Shown: piece by piece, positions 24,367-33,991 of the stretch
Position numbering within the stretch: the stretch's first letter is position 1
Layout: every line of letters begins with the position of its first letter
Assembly (NCBI RefSeq): GCF_017874355.1
Contig: NZ_JAGGLI010000017.1
Span: forward strand, 1-55,595
DNA from: Acetoanaerobium pronyense
Lineage (GTDB): Bacteria; Bacillota; Clostridia; Peptostreptococcales; Filifactoraceae
DNA: 55,595 bases
Direction of reading: 5' to 3'
The notes under the pieces: model-generated
Told to the model about the DNA's origin: nothing
Seen by the model: only the letters and a program-made list of their open reading frames with translations
The model's database searches: none
Translations under genes and position numbers: made by a program

Positions 24367-25083
24367 ATGAATACAATTATCTTTGATTTAGACGGAACAT
24401 TACTTCCAATGAACCAAGATCTTTTTTTGAAAAAATATTTTGATGGGTTATCTAAAAAAGGTAAGGCTCATGGAATTGAGGAGGAGGTTTTTATAAAATC
24501 TGTTTGGGCGGGTACTAAATCAATGCTTGAAAACGATGGAGAAAAAACTAATGAAGAAAGATTTTGGGAAACCTTCACATCAATACATGGAAAGGATGCA
24601 AAAACATGGGAGAAAATATTTGAAAACTATTATAAAAATGAGTTCAACGATGTCAAAGTTGTAACATCTCCAACCCCATATGCAAAAAAATCTGTAAATA
24701 TGTTAAAGGAAAAGGGTTATGACCTTATTTTAGCAACCAACCCTCTTTTTCCTCAAATAGCAACGTTTAATAGAATGAGGTGGGCAGGAATCAATCCTGA
24801 GGATTTTAAGTTTGTTACCACATACGAGAACTCGAGATACAGTAAGCCCAATTTAAAATATTACAAAGAAATATTAGAAAAAGCTCAAAAAGAGCCTCAA
24901 GAATGTCTTATGATTGGAAATGATATTATTGAAGATATGTGCGTCAGTAAGATAGGAATAAAAACATTTTTGCTAAGGGACTGTATTATTGGAGAAGAGG
25001 ACTATGAATTAAAGGATTATGAAGCTGGTGATTTCAAAGATTTATTAAAATTTATTGAAGAGTTGCCTGTTATAATAAAATAA
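24367..25083 (+). CDS. HAD-superfamily hydrolase
   Basis: A 238-residue phosphatase-like protein: motif I FDLDGTLLP, motif II ILATNP (Thr), motif III Lys in SKPNLKYY, motif IV IGNDIIEDM. The alpha-helical cap between motifs I and II is C1-type. The small-molecule substrate is unknown. The start is taken at ATG 24367, because the GTGAGGA just before it is the ribosome binding site. It lies 24 nt before the MBL-fold gene and is probably cotranscribed with it. Confidence 0.87.
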   Translation: MNTIIFDLDGTLLPMNQDLFLKKYFDGLSKKGKAHGIEEEVFIKSVWAGTKSMLENDGEKTNEERFWETFTSIHGKDAKTWEKIFENYYKNEFNDVKVVTSPTPYAKKSVNMLKEKGYDLILATNPLFPQIATFNRMRWAGINPEDFKFVTTYENSRYSKPNLKYYKEILEKAQKEPQECLMIGNDIIEDMCVSKIGIKTFLLRDCIIGEEDYELKDYEAGDFKDLLKFIEELPVIIK

Positions 25084-25106
25084 AAGCATTTAAAGGGGAG
25101 AAAAAA

Positions 25107-26087
25107 GTGACTAAAGAGATATATAAAAATATATGGATGAGCGAAATTCCTCTTCATAGAACTCCATTAAAGACTATAAATAATTATGTTATAAAGGATG
25201 GAAAAAAAGCTCTTATAATCGACACCGGATTCAATCACTCTTTATCAAAAGACGCTTTTTTTAATAATCTATCTAACTTAGATATAGATATAGCTCAATC
25301 TGAGGTAATAATCACCCATTTACATTCGGATCATTCTGGACTAGCAGCAGAGTTATATCAATTAGGTGCAAAGCTATACTTTAGTGGTATTGATGGGAAA
25401 ATAGCAAAAGAGATGGGGCAAGATAGCAGATGGAAAGAGCTTGAAGAAATGATGTTTCAATTTGGATTTCCAAAAGATGCAAACAGTTTTGATACGAATC
25501 CTGCAAAAGAATACAGTACAAAGAGTGACTTTGAGTACACTGTGTTAAAAGAGGGGGATAAAATAATCTTTGGGAATTTTGAACTGGAAGTTGTATCAGT
25601 TCCTGGACACACTCCTGATATGATAAATTTATATGACAGAAAACATAAATTGTATTTTTCGGCAGATCATGTGCTAGATGAAATCACACCAAATATAGGA
25701 TATTGGGGAAAAAAATACACTGTAATATTAAATCAATATTTTAGTAGCCTTAAAAAAATATATGATTTTGATATAGAAGTTATGCTTCCATCTCATAGAG
25801 GGATAATCTCAAATCACAAAAAAAGAATAGATGAACTTTTAGAGCATCACGAAGAAAGACTTGAAGAAGTAATAAAAATACTTGAAGAAAAGAATAAAAA
25901 AATGACTGTCGTAGAAGTAGCTATGAATATGAACTGGAGAATTAGAGCAAAATCTTGGGATGAGTTTCCTCAACCACAAAAATGGTTTGCTTCTGGGGAA
26001 GCTATGAGTCATTTAGAGTATTTGGCGTACAAAAATAAGATAAATTATGAAATTGAAAATGATATTTTCTATTTTTCAAAAAAATAG
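25107..26087 (+). CDS. MBL-fold metallo-hydrolase
   Basis: A 326-residue metallo-beta-lactamase-fold enzyme with the binuclear metal motif THLHSDHSGL, a third ligand in VPGHTPDM, an Asp ligand in FSADHVLD and a final His in LPSHRG. The C-terminal extension of about 80 helical residues resembles hydrolases related to glyoxalase II/LACTB2. The start is a GTG after AGGGGAGA. Confidence 0.87.
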   Translation: MTKEIYKNIWMSEIPLHRTPLKTINNYVIKDGKKALIIDTGFNHSLSKDAFFNNLSNLDIDIAQSEVIITHLHSDHSGLAAELYQLGAKLYFSGIDGKIAKEMGQDSRWKELEEMMFQFGFPKDANSFDTNPAKEYSTKSDFEYTVLKEGDKIIFGNFELEVVSVPGHTPDMINLYDRKHKLYFSADHVLDEITPNIGYWGKKYTVILNQYFSSLKKIYDFDIEVMLPSHRGIISNHKKRIDELLEHHEERLEEVIKILEEKNKKMTVVEVAMNMNWRIRAKSWDEFPQPQKWFASGEAMSHLEYLAYKNKINYEIENDIFYFSKK

Positions 26088-26272
26088 AGATAATATAACT
26101 TGAATAAAAAAAATAATAAATTAAAACGAAGAAATTTAAAATAATTTTGATAATATGTAGTCATTCTAAAGAAAAATAAGATAATATTATTAAGGGAATA
26201 TTAACAAAGTCTTTATAAATATATAAGCAATTTATTTTAAGGAATTATAATCTTAAATTTTGGAGGGTAAAA

Positions 26273-27292
26273 ATGAATATTGGAGAAATAAGAGATAGTG
26301 CAAGAAATAGGATGAAAGGATTTTGCAATGTCTGTAAAGAATGCAACGGGGTGTATTGTAGCGGAAAAGTTCCAGGTATGGGTGGTGCAGGAACAGGAAA
26401 TTCTATGAAAAGAAATTTTGAAATGCTATCTAAGGTTAAATTAAATTTAAAAACAATACATAATACAGTTAATCCAGATACTAGTGTAGAGCTATGGGGT
26501 ATGAAGCTAGGACTTCCTTTAATTGGAGCTCCTGTTACAGGCAGTGAAATAAACATGGGAGGGTATTTAACAGAAGAGGAATACTGCAAAAATGTAGTAA
26601 AAGGATGTCTTATGGCAGATACTCTAGCAATGATTGGGGATAGCGGAAATCCAGATTTTTATTTGTCGGGACTGGATGCGATAAAAGACAATAATGGAAA
26701 AGGAATTGCAATTATAAAACCTAGAGAAAATAAAAAAATAATTGAAAATATAAAAAAAGCAGAACAAAGTGGTGCTTTGGCAGTTGGAATAGACATAGAT
26801 GGAGCGGGACTTGTTACTATGGCACTTCTTGGACAGCCAGTTGGCCCCAAAAGCAAGGAAGATTTAATAGAAATAGTAAAAAGCACAACACTACCTGTAA
26901 TTTTAAAAGGGATAATGTCAGTTGAAGAGGCAAAGCTTGCTGTAGAAGTAGGTGCAAAGGCAATAGTGGTTTCTAATCATGGTGGGAGAGTTTTGGATGA
27001 TGCTCTTTCGTCTGTTGATGTATTGCCAGAAATAGCACAAGCTGTAAAAGGAAAGATAATAATAATGTCTGATGGAAGTGTCAGAGATGGGAAAGATATA
27101 TTTAAATATATAGCTTTAGGAGCTGATTACGTACTTTCAGCAAGACCACTTATTTGGGGAGCAATAGGCTCAGGAGAAGAAGGAGTAAAACAATATATAA
27201 ATCATATGAAAAACGGACTTTATCAAACAATGATATTAACTGGTGCAAATGATATAAAATCTATAGATAATAAAATGATAAAGTTGACTTAA
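26273..27292 (+). CDS. FMN-dependent alpha-hydroxyacid dehydrogenase/oxidase family protein
   Basis: A 339-residue TIM-barrel flavoprotein of the lactate-oxidase/glycolate-oxidase family. Seen: PLIGAPVTGS, ILKGIMSVEEA (FMN-contacting Lys), VVSNHGGRVLDD (catalytic His and Arg) and DGSVRDGKDIFKYIALGAD (phosphate-binding). The N-terminus has CNVCKECNGVYC, a four-cysteine cluster seen in clostridial members and absent from aerobic oxidases, suggesting an Fe-S or metal site and use as a dehydrogenase rather than an oxygen-reducing oxidase (inference). It stands alone behind a 185-bp AT-rich gap in which I could not define promoter boxes. Confidence 0.87.
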   Translation: MNIGEIRDSARNRMKGFCNVCKECNGVYCSGKVPGMGGAGTGNSMKRNFEMLSKVKLNLKTIHNTVNPDTSVELWGMKLGLPLIGAPVTGSEINMGGYLTEEEYCKNVVKGCLMADTLAMIGDSGNPDFYLSGLDAIKDNNGKGIAIIKPRENKKIIENIKKAEQSGALAVGIDIDGAGLVTMALLGQPVGPKSKEDLIEIVKSTTLPVILKGIMSVEEAKLAVEVGAKAIVVSNHGGRVLDDALSSVDVLPEIAQAVKGKIIIMSDGSVRDGKDIFKYIALGADYVLSARPLIWGAIGSGEEGVKQYINHMKNGLYQTMILTGANDIKSIDNKMIKLT

Positions 27293-27352
27293 TTTACAGC
27301 TTTGAGAATCCTATCTAAAAATAGGCTAAAAAAATAAAGTTGGTGATCTAAA

Positions 27353-28756
27353 GTGGAACAAATTGATATAAAAATCATAAAAGAAAATGATTTACAGACT
27401 TTAAATAGTCTTATACCAAATCCTTTAATAATAATAAACTCACAGGAGATTTTATTTGCAAACAAAGAGTTTGAACTCCTTACAGGTTATTCCTTTAATG
27501 AAATAAAGGAAATTGATTTAAATCAAATAATGACCTCTCATTATAAAAAGCTTTTTTATCTTAATATAGCAAAAGCAATAAATGGAACTAATATAAATAA
27601 AAATTTTGAATTTAGGATATCTACAAAAGAAGGAAATATTTTGTGGATTGAATGTCAGTGGCAGAAGGTATCTCATAATTCAACTATTTATATTTTGGCA
27701 ACTATGATAAATATAACAGATAGGAAAATTGCTGAGCATAATCTTTCTAGTCTATTAAATCTAAGAGACTCAATGCTTGAGGTAACTCAATCTATTGTAA
27801 GAACTAACTCTATTGAGGGAATTTATAGACTTATTTTAAAAAATGCTATCAAATCAATTAAAAATGCTCGGCTTGGAAGCATTATGATTAAACAAGAAGA
27901 CAGTTTAAAAGTAGTTTCTCATATTGGCTTTATCGAAGACAATATAAATGATTTTGAGATACCAATAAATCAGTCATTTTTATATAAGGCAACTGATGGG
28001 AAATTGGATAATACATCAGTAATCTCAGATATCACTAAAATAGAAGGCTTTGAGCCTATAAGAACATCAGATAATGACTCTGAGTATATCAAATCCACTC
28101 TCACAGCTCCTATATATGTTAATGGAGATTTTTTTGGGATAGTAAATATAGACTCTACTGAATTTAACGCCTTTGATGAGAACGACATAAAAGTAATGGA
28201 GTTTATAAAAAACAATGTTGAAATTGCAATATCAAATCATATGCTATATGAGGAAAAGGTATATTTGTCTCAATTTGATAGCCTTACAAATCTTTATAAT
28301 AGAAGTTATTTTGAAAAAATATTTTATAATATAAAAGAAAAATCTTTAAGATATGAAGAAAAATTTAACCTAGTAGTTTTTGATCTAAATGGCCTAAAAT
28401 TTATAAACGACAATTTTGGGCATCTTGCAGGGGATATGGTCTTGGAACAATTTGCAAAAGGATGCTCAGGAATAATAAGAAAAAGTGATATTTTAGCTAG
28501 ATATGGTGGGGATGAATTTATAGGAATCTTTTTTAATTCGAATCACAACCTTCTTTCAAAAAGATTGGATGGTTTTTTAGAAAGCTTAGAAAAAAATCCA
28601 ATAAATATTGAAGGAACTAATATAAAATGTTCGTTTAGCTATGGCATAGCTACTTTTGGCGAAGATGGTATATTGTTAAATGACCTTACAAAAACTGCAG
28701 ACCAAAGAATGTATAAATTTAAAATGGATTATAAAATGAAATTTCCAATAGTATAG
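27353..28756 (+). CDS. PAS-GAF-GGDEF diguanylate cyclase
   Basis: A 467-residue cytoplasmic signalling enzyme. A PAS domain (residues about 18-125; FANKEFELLTGYSFNEIKEI), a GAF domain (about 140-300) and a GGDEF domain (about 305-467) follow each other. The active-site loop reads RYGGDEF, so cyclase activity (two GTP to c-di-GMP) is expected. An RxxD inhibitory site is not obvious. No membrane segments are present. GTG start. MATE exporter and GNAT genes follow on the same strand. Confidence 0.9.
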   Translation: MEQIDIKIIKENDLQTLNSLIPNPLIIINSQEILFANKEFELLTGYSFNEIKEIDLNQIMTSHYKKLFYLNIAKAINGTNINKNFEFRISTKEGNILWIECQWQKVSHNSTIYILATMINITDRKIAEHNLSSLLNLRDSMLEVTQSIVRTNSIEGIYRLILKNAIKSIKNARLGSIMIKQEDSLKVVSHIGFIEDNINDFEIPINQSFLYKATDGKLDNTSVISDITKIEGFEPIRTSDNDSEYIKSTLTAPIYVNGDFFGIVNIDSTEFNAFDENDIKVMEFIKNNVEIAISNHMLYEEKVYLSQFDSLTNLYNRSYFEKIFYNIKEKSLRYEEKFNLVVFDLNGLKFINDNFGHLAGDMVLEQFAKGCSGIIRKSDILARYGGDEFIGIFFNSNHNLLSKRLDGFLESLEKNPINIEGTNIKCSFSYGIATFGEDGILLNDLTKTADQRMYKFKMDYKMKFPIV

Positions 28757-28783
28757 GATCATCATTAGGGGGACTGTTTCAGT

Positions 28784-30157
28784 TTGAACATAACAGACAA
28801 TAAATTTGAGAAAACACCTATAGAAGAGCATAGTCAGGTAACAATGCAGACTATATTTAAACTTTCATGGCCTGTTATGATTGGAATGATACTTCAGAGT
28901 TTACTCAATACAGTAGATACGTATTTCATATCAAATCTAGGAGTAAACCAAGCAGCAGCAGCTGGTATAGCCAACTCTATAACTGGAGTTATATTTGTAA
29001 TATCAACTCTTGTATCTGCAGGTACTATAGCTTTGGTTTCAAGGAGCTATGGAGAAAACGATTATTTGAAAGTGAAAAGATATAGCGGAAATTCTATAGC
29101 GCTTGCTGGGTTAATTGGGATTTCTTTGGGAATATTATGTTACCTTAACGCTATATCCATAATAGAAAAGATATTTAGCCCTTCAGAAATAGTAGGGAAT
29201 TTTGCTTATGAATATATTTCTATTATCTTTTTAGGAACAGTATTTGTTTTCTTAAATTCTGCTCTAAGGACTATCATACAGTCACTTGGAGATACTATGA
29301 CGCCATTAATTATATTTGGATTTTCTAATATAATTAACATTTTGCTTGACTACATTTTTATTTTTCAAATGAATATGGGAATACAGGGGGCTGCAATTGC
29401 CACTGTCATATCAAACTTATTTTCCTTTATTGCAGCAATAGTAATTGTACTAATAAAAATATACGAAAAAAATATAATTTTGTTTATTGCAAATCTTAAA
29501 ATACACTTTGAAACAACCTCAAGGATATTCAGAATAGGAGGATGGGCTTGCCTTCAGCAAGTGGCAAGACCAATTACGGGAATGCTTATGTTCAGTCTTG
29601 TTTATGAAGTTGGTCAAGCAGAAGGATCTGCTGCTTTTAATATAGGAAGCCAGCTTTTTAATTACACCTTTATTGTCCTTATTGGTCTTTCAACAGGAAT
29701 ATCAATAATGGTAGGACAGAGTCTAGGGAGAGGAAATATTCATCAGTGTGACAAAATTATAAAAGAGGGATTGAAAATTGCCTTTATTAATGTGCTTATT
29801 TTTTCATTGCCATATGTAATCTTTCCTTCATATATGATGAGAATATTTATAAAAGACCCAGCAGTTATATCATATGGAGTTTCTTATTTAAGAATAATAT
29901 ATATGGGGATAGTATTTGTGGTATTTACAACTACATATGGCGGCGTTTTTCAGGGAGCTGGTGACACATTTCCACCTATGCTTGCTTCAATTGTAGCAAA
30001 TGTTGTATTTAAGCTCCCCCTGGCATATATTTTAGCTAAAAGCTTTAATCTAGAACTCAATGGAGTATGGTATTCTATAGCATTATCTGTATTTATTGAA
30101 GCAATAATTATATTATTTTATTTTAAAACAAATAGATGGAAGGTGTTTAAAATATGA
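28784..30157 (+). CDS. MATE-family multidrug/Na+ efflux transporter
   Basis: A 457-residue, 12-helix MATE protein with the duplicated MatE repeats (LSWPVMIGMILQSLLNTVDTYFISNLG in the first half; IGGWACLQQVARPITGMLMFSLVYEVG in the second). It exports cationic or hydrophobic compounds using Na+ or H+. The start is TTG behind AGGGGGA with a rather long spacing; the next good start would truncate the N-terminal cytoplasmic segment only. Its stop overlaps the GNAT start (ATGA, 30154-30157). Confidence 0.9.
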   Translation: MNITDNKFEKTPIEEHSQVTMQTIFKLSWPVMIGMILQSLLNTVDTYFISNLGVNQAAAAGIANSITGVIFVISTLVSAGTIALVSRSYGENDYLKVKRYSGNSIALAGLIGISLGILCYLNAISIIEKIFSPSEIVGNFAYEYISIIFLGTVFVFLNSALRTIIQSLGDTMTPLIIFGFSNIINILLDYIFIFQMNMGIQGAAIATVISNLFSFIAAIVIVLIKIYEKNIILFIANLKIHFETTSRIFRIGGWACLQQVARPITGMLMFSLVYEVGQAEGSAAFNIGSQLFNYTFIVLIGLSTGISIMVGQSLGRGNIHQCDKIIKEGLKIAFINVLIFSLPYVIFPSYMMRIFIKDPAVISYGVSYLRIIYMGIVFVVFTTTYGGVFQGAGDTFPPMLASIVANVVFKLPLAYILAKSFNLELNGVWYSIALSVFIEAIIILFYFKTNRWKVFKI

Positions 30158-30891
30158 TAATCAAAACTATGCCATCCCTAGAAATAATTGACTTTTTAAA
30201 AAAAGACTATATAGTGAATTTAAATATTTTAGGAATACTGGAAAACGAAGAAGACTGTGAGATATATGTTGATTCCTTGAAAAATCCAAAAGGAGTACTT
30301 GTAAGATTGGGATATTTTAATTATATTTATACTCAAAGTGATGAGTTTTTAGAGGAGATATTAACAAAAAAATTCCAAAAAGGAAGCTTCGGTTTTTCAG
30401 GAATCAAAGAGGAAATATCAGATAAAATTAAAGGGAAATATAATCAGGATTGGGAAAATAGGTGCAGCTTATATTTTCTCAAAGAAGAAAATTTAAATAC
30501 ATCCTTAATAAAAAATCAAATAAGGCCAATTGATATAAAGGACGCTCCGATAATAAATGATTATTATGAATTCAAAGGAGATAAAAGTCTTCAAAGAATA
30601 GAGCAGGATATTCTTAAAAGACCTTCCTCTGGAGTTTATATAAATAAAGAACTTGTTTCATGGGTTTTAGTTCACAATGATAACTCTATGGGAATAATGT
30701 ATACCAAAAAAGAGCATAGAAATAAAAACTATGCTCTTGAGGTTACAATTGATTTAGCAAAAAAGATATTAGAATCAGGGAAAATTCCATTTTTACATAT
30801 AATTGATTCTAATAAAATGTCACCTAGTCTTGCAAGTAAAGCAGGATTTACAAAACATTCATATGTTAACTGGTTTGGAATATCTATTTAA
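30154..30891 (+). CDS. GNAT-family N-acetyltransferase
   Basis: A 245-residue protein. The C-terminal half carries the GNAT acetyl-CoA loop region (IMYTKKEHRNKNYALEVTIDLAKKIL, equivalent to motif A) and the beta-bulge NKMSPSLASKAGF. The N-terminal 100 residues form a second degenerate GNAT-like half, resembling glycine-N-acyltransferase-like proteins. The substrate is unknown. It is translationally coupled to the MATE exporter, suggesting that a modified compound is exported or that both serve resistance (inference). Its 3' end overlaps the convergent channel gene by 8 nt. Confidence 0.8.
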   Translation: MIIKTMPSLEIIDFLKKDYIVNLNILGILENEEDCEIYVDSLKNPKGVLVRLGYFNYIYTQSDEFLEEILTKKFQKGSFGFSGIKEEISDKIKGKYNQDWENRCSLYFLKEENLNTSLIKNQIRPIDIKDAPIINDYYEFKGDKSLQRIEQDILKRPSSGVYINKELVSWVLVHNDNSMGIMYTKKEHRNKNYALEVTIDLAKKILESGKIPFLHIIDSNKMSPSLASKAGFTKHSYVNWFGISI

Positions 30892-31906
30892 AAGAGAATT
30901 TGCTTTTACTAGAGTATATTACATCTTCATCCCAGTTGTCGTAGTTTAAAAGTCCTCTTAAGTTCTTTCTCCTTGATTCGATTTTTTTGATTTCTTTGTT
31001 AAAATCATCTATTGATTTTACCGGAATATTTTTTTCTCTAAGAATCCTTAAATCAGGTATAGAAAGGGGAATATCTGAAGACTTTATATACATCTTGTTT
31101 AATATATTTAGGTAGTTGTCAATTGAAGATCTCATTCCTATAAATAATAAAGAATTAGGTTGTTTTTCGTATTCCACAGCATGTTCTAAGATAGTAAGTA
31201 CCTCATCCAGTTTTACAATAGCTACAGATAGAGCTTTATTAAAATCATCTGTATGATAATAGTAAAGAAGTGGATAAGCCTTATGTTGATATGTCAAAGT
31301 ACTTAGCTCACTTGATAAGGAAATTAAAAAAGAATCCATATGCTGAAAGTTTTTACCGTTCCATGAATTTACAATAATATCCTGAGGGCTTTTGCCAACG
31401 CTTGAAACGTTGATTGCAAAAGCTCTTTTTTTTACTACTGCACCTACTATGGATATTATATAGGAAGCTCCAATAGTCAACAACAACATTCCTACCCCTG
31501 TAGAAAAAGTAGACAGAATTTTCATAAGACCTGTAATTGGAACAAAGTCTCCATTTCCTAATGTAAATAATACATATCCAGAATAATAAATGATATCGAT
31601 AGTTTCCATTGGGTTTCCTGTGATAGAGTTTACAATATCTTTTGAACCGCTTGCAAATACAAAAGCCCACCCTATCCATAAAATCAGAACCCAAGAAAAT
31701 AAAGTAATCATTAAAATTATGGGACCAGATGCATTTAAAATCCCTGATTTTTTTGTATTTAGCCTAACTAAGATATTCCAAGTTATATTTGATAAATTTC
31801 TTGTCAAAATTCCAGCCCCTTTATCCACCCATAAGGAAGTCCAGATCATGTCTATTACAATAAAATTTACAATTGTCACTCCGATTATGAGAAATATTAT
31901 ATTCAT
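30884..31906 (-). CDS. Ion-channel (K+ channel-like pore) membrane protein
   Basis: A 340-residue protein. Several N-terminal hydrophobic segments lead to a pore loop with TLGNGDFVP, corresponding to the K+ selectivity filter (TVGYGD in canonical channels), then a pore-lining helix and a cytoplasmic domain of about 190 residues with no recognised fold. Tyr is replaced by Asn in the filter. The family resembles the Ion_trans_2 proteins with an N-terminal membrane pair found in many Firmicutes. The start ATG follows AAGGAGAA. It converges on and overlaps the GNAT gene by 8 nt, with no terminator between them. Confidence 0.78.
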   Translation of the reverse strand: MNIIFLIIGVTIVNFIVIDMIWTSLWVDKGAGILTRNLSNITWNILVRLNTKKSGILNASGPIILMITLFSWVLILWIGWAFVFASGSKDIVNSITGNPMETIDIIYYSGYVLFTLGNGDFVPITGLMKILSTFSTGVGMLLLTIGASYIISIVGAVVKKRAFAINVSSVGKSPQDIIVNSWNGKNFQHMDSFLISLSSELSTLTYQHKAYPLLYYYHTDDFNKALSVAIVKLDEVLTILEHAVEYEKQPNSLLFIGMRSSIDNYLNILNKMYIKSSDIPLSIPDLRILREKNIPVKSIDDFNKEIKKIESRRKNLRGLLNYDNWDEDVIYSSKSKFSFK

Positions 31907-32064
31907 AGTTATATTCTCCTTGTTATAAAACTCGCTAGTTTAAATTCGTTCCTTGATTTTAGTTATACCTAAACTTTAGAAGATTTAATCTTTATAAAAA
32001 TTTTACTCATTTAACTTCAATATTAAAAGGTGAATCAGAGAGTATATGTTTATGGGAGAATATA

Positions 32065-32217
32065 ATGGGAATAAGCTATTATCATAAAGAAAACAGTAAA
32101 AAAGACAGATGCATTAATAAAAAAAGAATGAAAGTAAAATTAATGTATGGATTATTTTGGATTATGAGAGATGTAAAAGAATATTTTGAGAAACTTTCGA
32201 AAAAGGAGATAGCATGA
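32065..32217 (+). CDS. Small basic ORF (50 residues) coupled to the RocB-like gene
   Basis: Not recognised. An ATG at 32065 preceded by GGGAGA opens 50 codons, ending in TGA at 32215-32217, which overlaps the following ATG (32214) as ATGA. The peptide is rich in Lys/Arg in its first half (KENSKKDRCINKKRMKVK), followed by an amphipathic or weakly hydrophobic segment (LMYGLFWIMRDVKEYFEKL). The ribosome binding site of rocB (AAAAGGAG) lies inside it. It could be a small functional protein or a coupling leader peptide. The ATGA overlap and ribosome binding site support translation. Confidence 0.55.
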   Translation: MGISYYHKENSKKDRCINKKRMKVKLMYGLFWIMRDVKEYFEKLSKKEIA

Positions 32218-33851
32218 ATAGAAGAAAACTAATAGAACCATTATTTTTAAGGCTGGTTTCTACAAGGAGCGATACTAATACTCTTTATGAAAGTGTCATC
32301 GGAGAGACTATTTTGAGCTGGATTAAATCTAGAGAATACTTTAAATCTTACCCAGAGCACGCAGGGGCCGCCTTACTCGAAGATGACACCAACAGTAGAG
32401 AAGTTATTTGGGCTCTCGTAAAAGGAAACAATCAAAATGATGAAACAATAATTCTCATAAATCACTATGACACTGTAGACTCATATGAATATGGAAAAAT
32501 TCAACACTTAGCCCTTAGACCCGATGAGCTAAAAAATGAACTTTCAAAAAGAAATTTTGGGAAAAATATTAGATTGGATATAGAATCAAAAGATTGGATT
32601 TTTGGAAGAGGTACTGCTGATATGAAGGCTGGAGTAGCAATTCATTTATCACTTATTGAAGAATTTTCAAAAGAAAATTTTAATGGGAATATTTTATTTC
32701 TAAGTGTCCCAGATGAAGAAACTCTCTCAAGAGGAATGTTATTTGCTGTAAAATTAATCCATGATTTAAAAGAACAGTACAGATTGAAATATATATTAAC
32801 AATAAACTCTGAGCCATACTATAATATGATGAAGAACAAAGCTATAATTTATGAAGGGTCTGTAGGTAAGATTATGCCTGTTGTTTATGTTAAAGGAGTT
32901 AAAAGTCATGTTGGAGATCCATATAATGGAATAAACCCATCTCTAATTTTAGCTAATATCCAAATGCTTACAGAGCTGAATGTAAATCTCTCTGATAAAG
33001 TGGAATTTGATGCTACACCTCCTCCTATATGGGTTAATCTAAAGGATAGAAAAAAAGCCTATGATGCATCTATTCCTGAAGCAGCTACAGGATATTTTAA
33101 TTGGTTGACTTTTACTAAAACACCGACTGAAATACTTGAAAAGATGATTACTATATCAGAAAAAGCATTAGAAGTAACTTTGAATCATTTTTCAAAATCA
33201 TATAGCGAGTTTTGCAAACTAACTAATGATTTAGAAGAAGAAATCGGGTTTGTACCTAATACACTTACTTTTGAAGATATATTCAAAGAAGCTATAGTAA
33301 AGGGTGGGACAAGTTTTATAAATTCTTATGAAGATTTTCAAAAAGATATAAAAGAACTTGTGGATAAAAATGAAATCACACTTCCCGAAGGAACTATAAG
33401 ATTAATTGAATACACTGCTGATTATATTGATTTAGAAGGGCCATCTGTTGTAGTTGCTATTTCAGGGCCTTATTATCCTCATATATCAAATTTTTTAATT
33501 AAAAATGGAGATAGATTCACTCTTTCAAATAGAGTAAATAAAATATCCAAAGAGCTTTATAATGTAGAGTATGAAAAAAATCTATATTTTATGGGAATGT
33601 CAGATCTTTCATATGCAGGGTGGCTTGGAAATCAGGAAGATATAGATGTAATAACTGCAAATAGTCCAGGATGGGGGAACTTGTATTCAGTTCCATTTGA
33701 TGAAATGAGGACCCTAGATATGCCTGTTGTAAATATTGGACCATGGGGAAAAGATCTTCATAAAATCACAGAAAGAGTTTATGGGCCTGATGTTTATGAA
33801 AGAGTTCCAGAGATAATATCTAGATTAATAAAAGAACTTTTAGACAGTTAG
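32214..33851 (+). CDS. rocB: M20-family peptidase, RocB-like (arginine utilisation)
   Basis: A 545-residue zinc-peptidase-like protein. Metal-site motifs: INHYDTVDS (His, Asp), GRGTADMKAG (bridging Asp), VPDEETLSRG (Glu-Glu) and TINSEPYY (Glu/Asp position). The long length and inserted segments match RocB of the arginine/ornithine catabolic regulon in Bacillus, whose exact reaction is not established. The arginase gene in the same window supports an arginine-related role. The start overlaps the small ORF upstream. A terminator follows at 33877-33924. Confidence 0.83.
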   Translation: MNRRKLIEPLFLRLVSTRSDTNTLYESVIGETILSWIKSREYFKSYPEHAGAALLEDDTNSREVIWALVKGNNQNDETIILINHYDTVDSYEYGKIQHLALRPDELKNELSKRNFGKNIRLDIESKDWIFGRGTADMKAGVAIHLSLIEEFSKENFNGNILFLSVPDEETLSRGMLFAVKLIHDLKEQYRLKYILTINSEPYYNMMKNKAIIYEGSVGKIMPVVYVKGVKSHVGDPYNGINPSLILANIQMLTELNVNLSDKVEFDATPPPIWVNLKDRKKAYDASIPEAATGYFNWLTFTKTPTEILEKMITISEKALEVTLNHFSKSYSEFCKLTNDLEEEIGFVPNTLTFEDIFKEAIVKGGTSFINSYEDFQKDIKELVDKNEITLPEGTIRLIEYTADYIDLEGPSVVVAISGPYYPHISNFLIKNGDRFTLSNRVNKISKELYNVEYEKNLYFMGMSDLSYAGWLGNQEDIDVITANSPGWGNLYSVPFDEMRTLDMPVVNIGPWGKDLHKITERVYGPDVYERVPEIISRLIKELLDS

Positions 33852-33876
33852 TGAAAAGATTAAATAATGAATTCAA

Positions 33877-33924
33877 AAAGGAATTAATTTTTGCTTAAGA
33901 TATTTTGCAAAACTTAATTCCTTT
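33877..33924. terminator. Terminator between the RocB-like gene and the convergent YeiH gene
   Basis: An 11-bp outer stem AAAGGAATTAA (33877-33887) with 33914-33924 encloses an inner TTTTGC/GCAAAA pairing, followed by TTTATTTTT. Confidence 0.75.
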
Positions 33925-33991
33925 ATTTTTAAATATAATATTAATTTAAGAACTTAGCTCTTGCTAAGTATTTGTTTATTGTTATCTTTTT

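Noticed and set aside
26088-26272. Promoter for the alpha-hydroxyacid dehydrogenase gene (TTGATA at 26147)
   Set aside because: The nearest TAATAT lies 29 nt away, outside usable spacing. The region is so AT-rich that partial matches are not informative.
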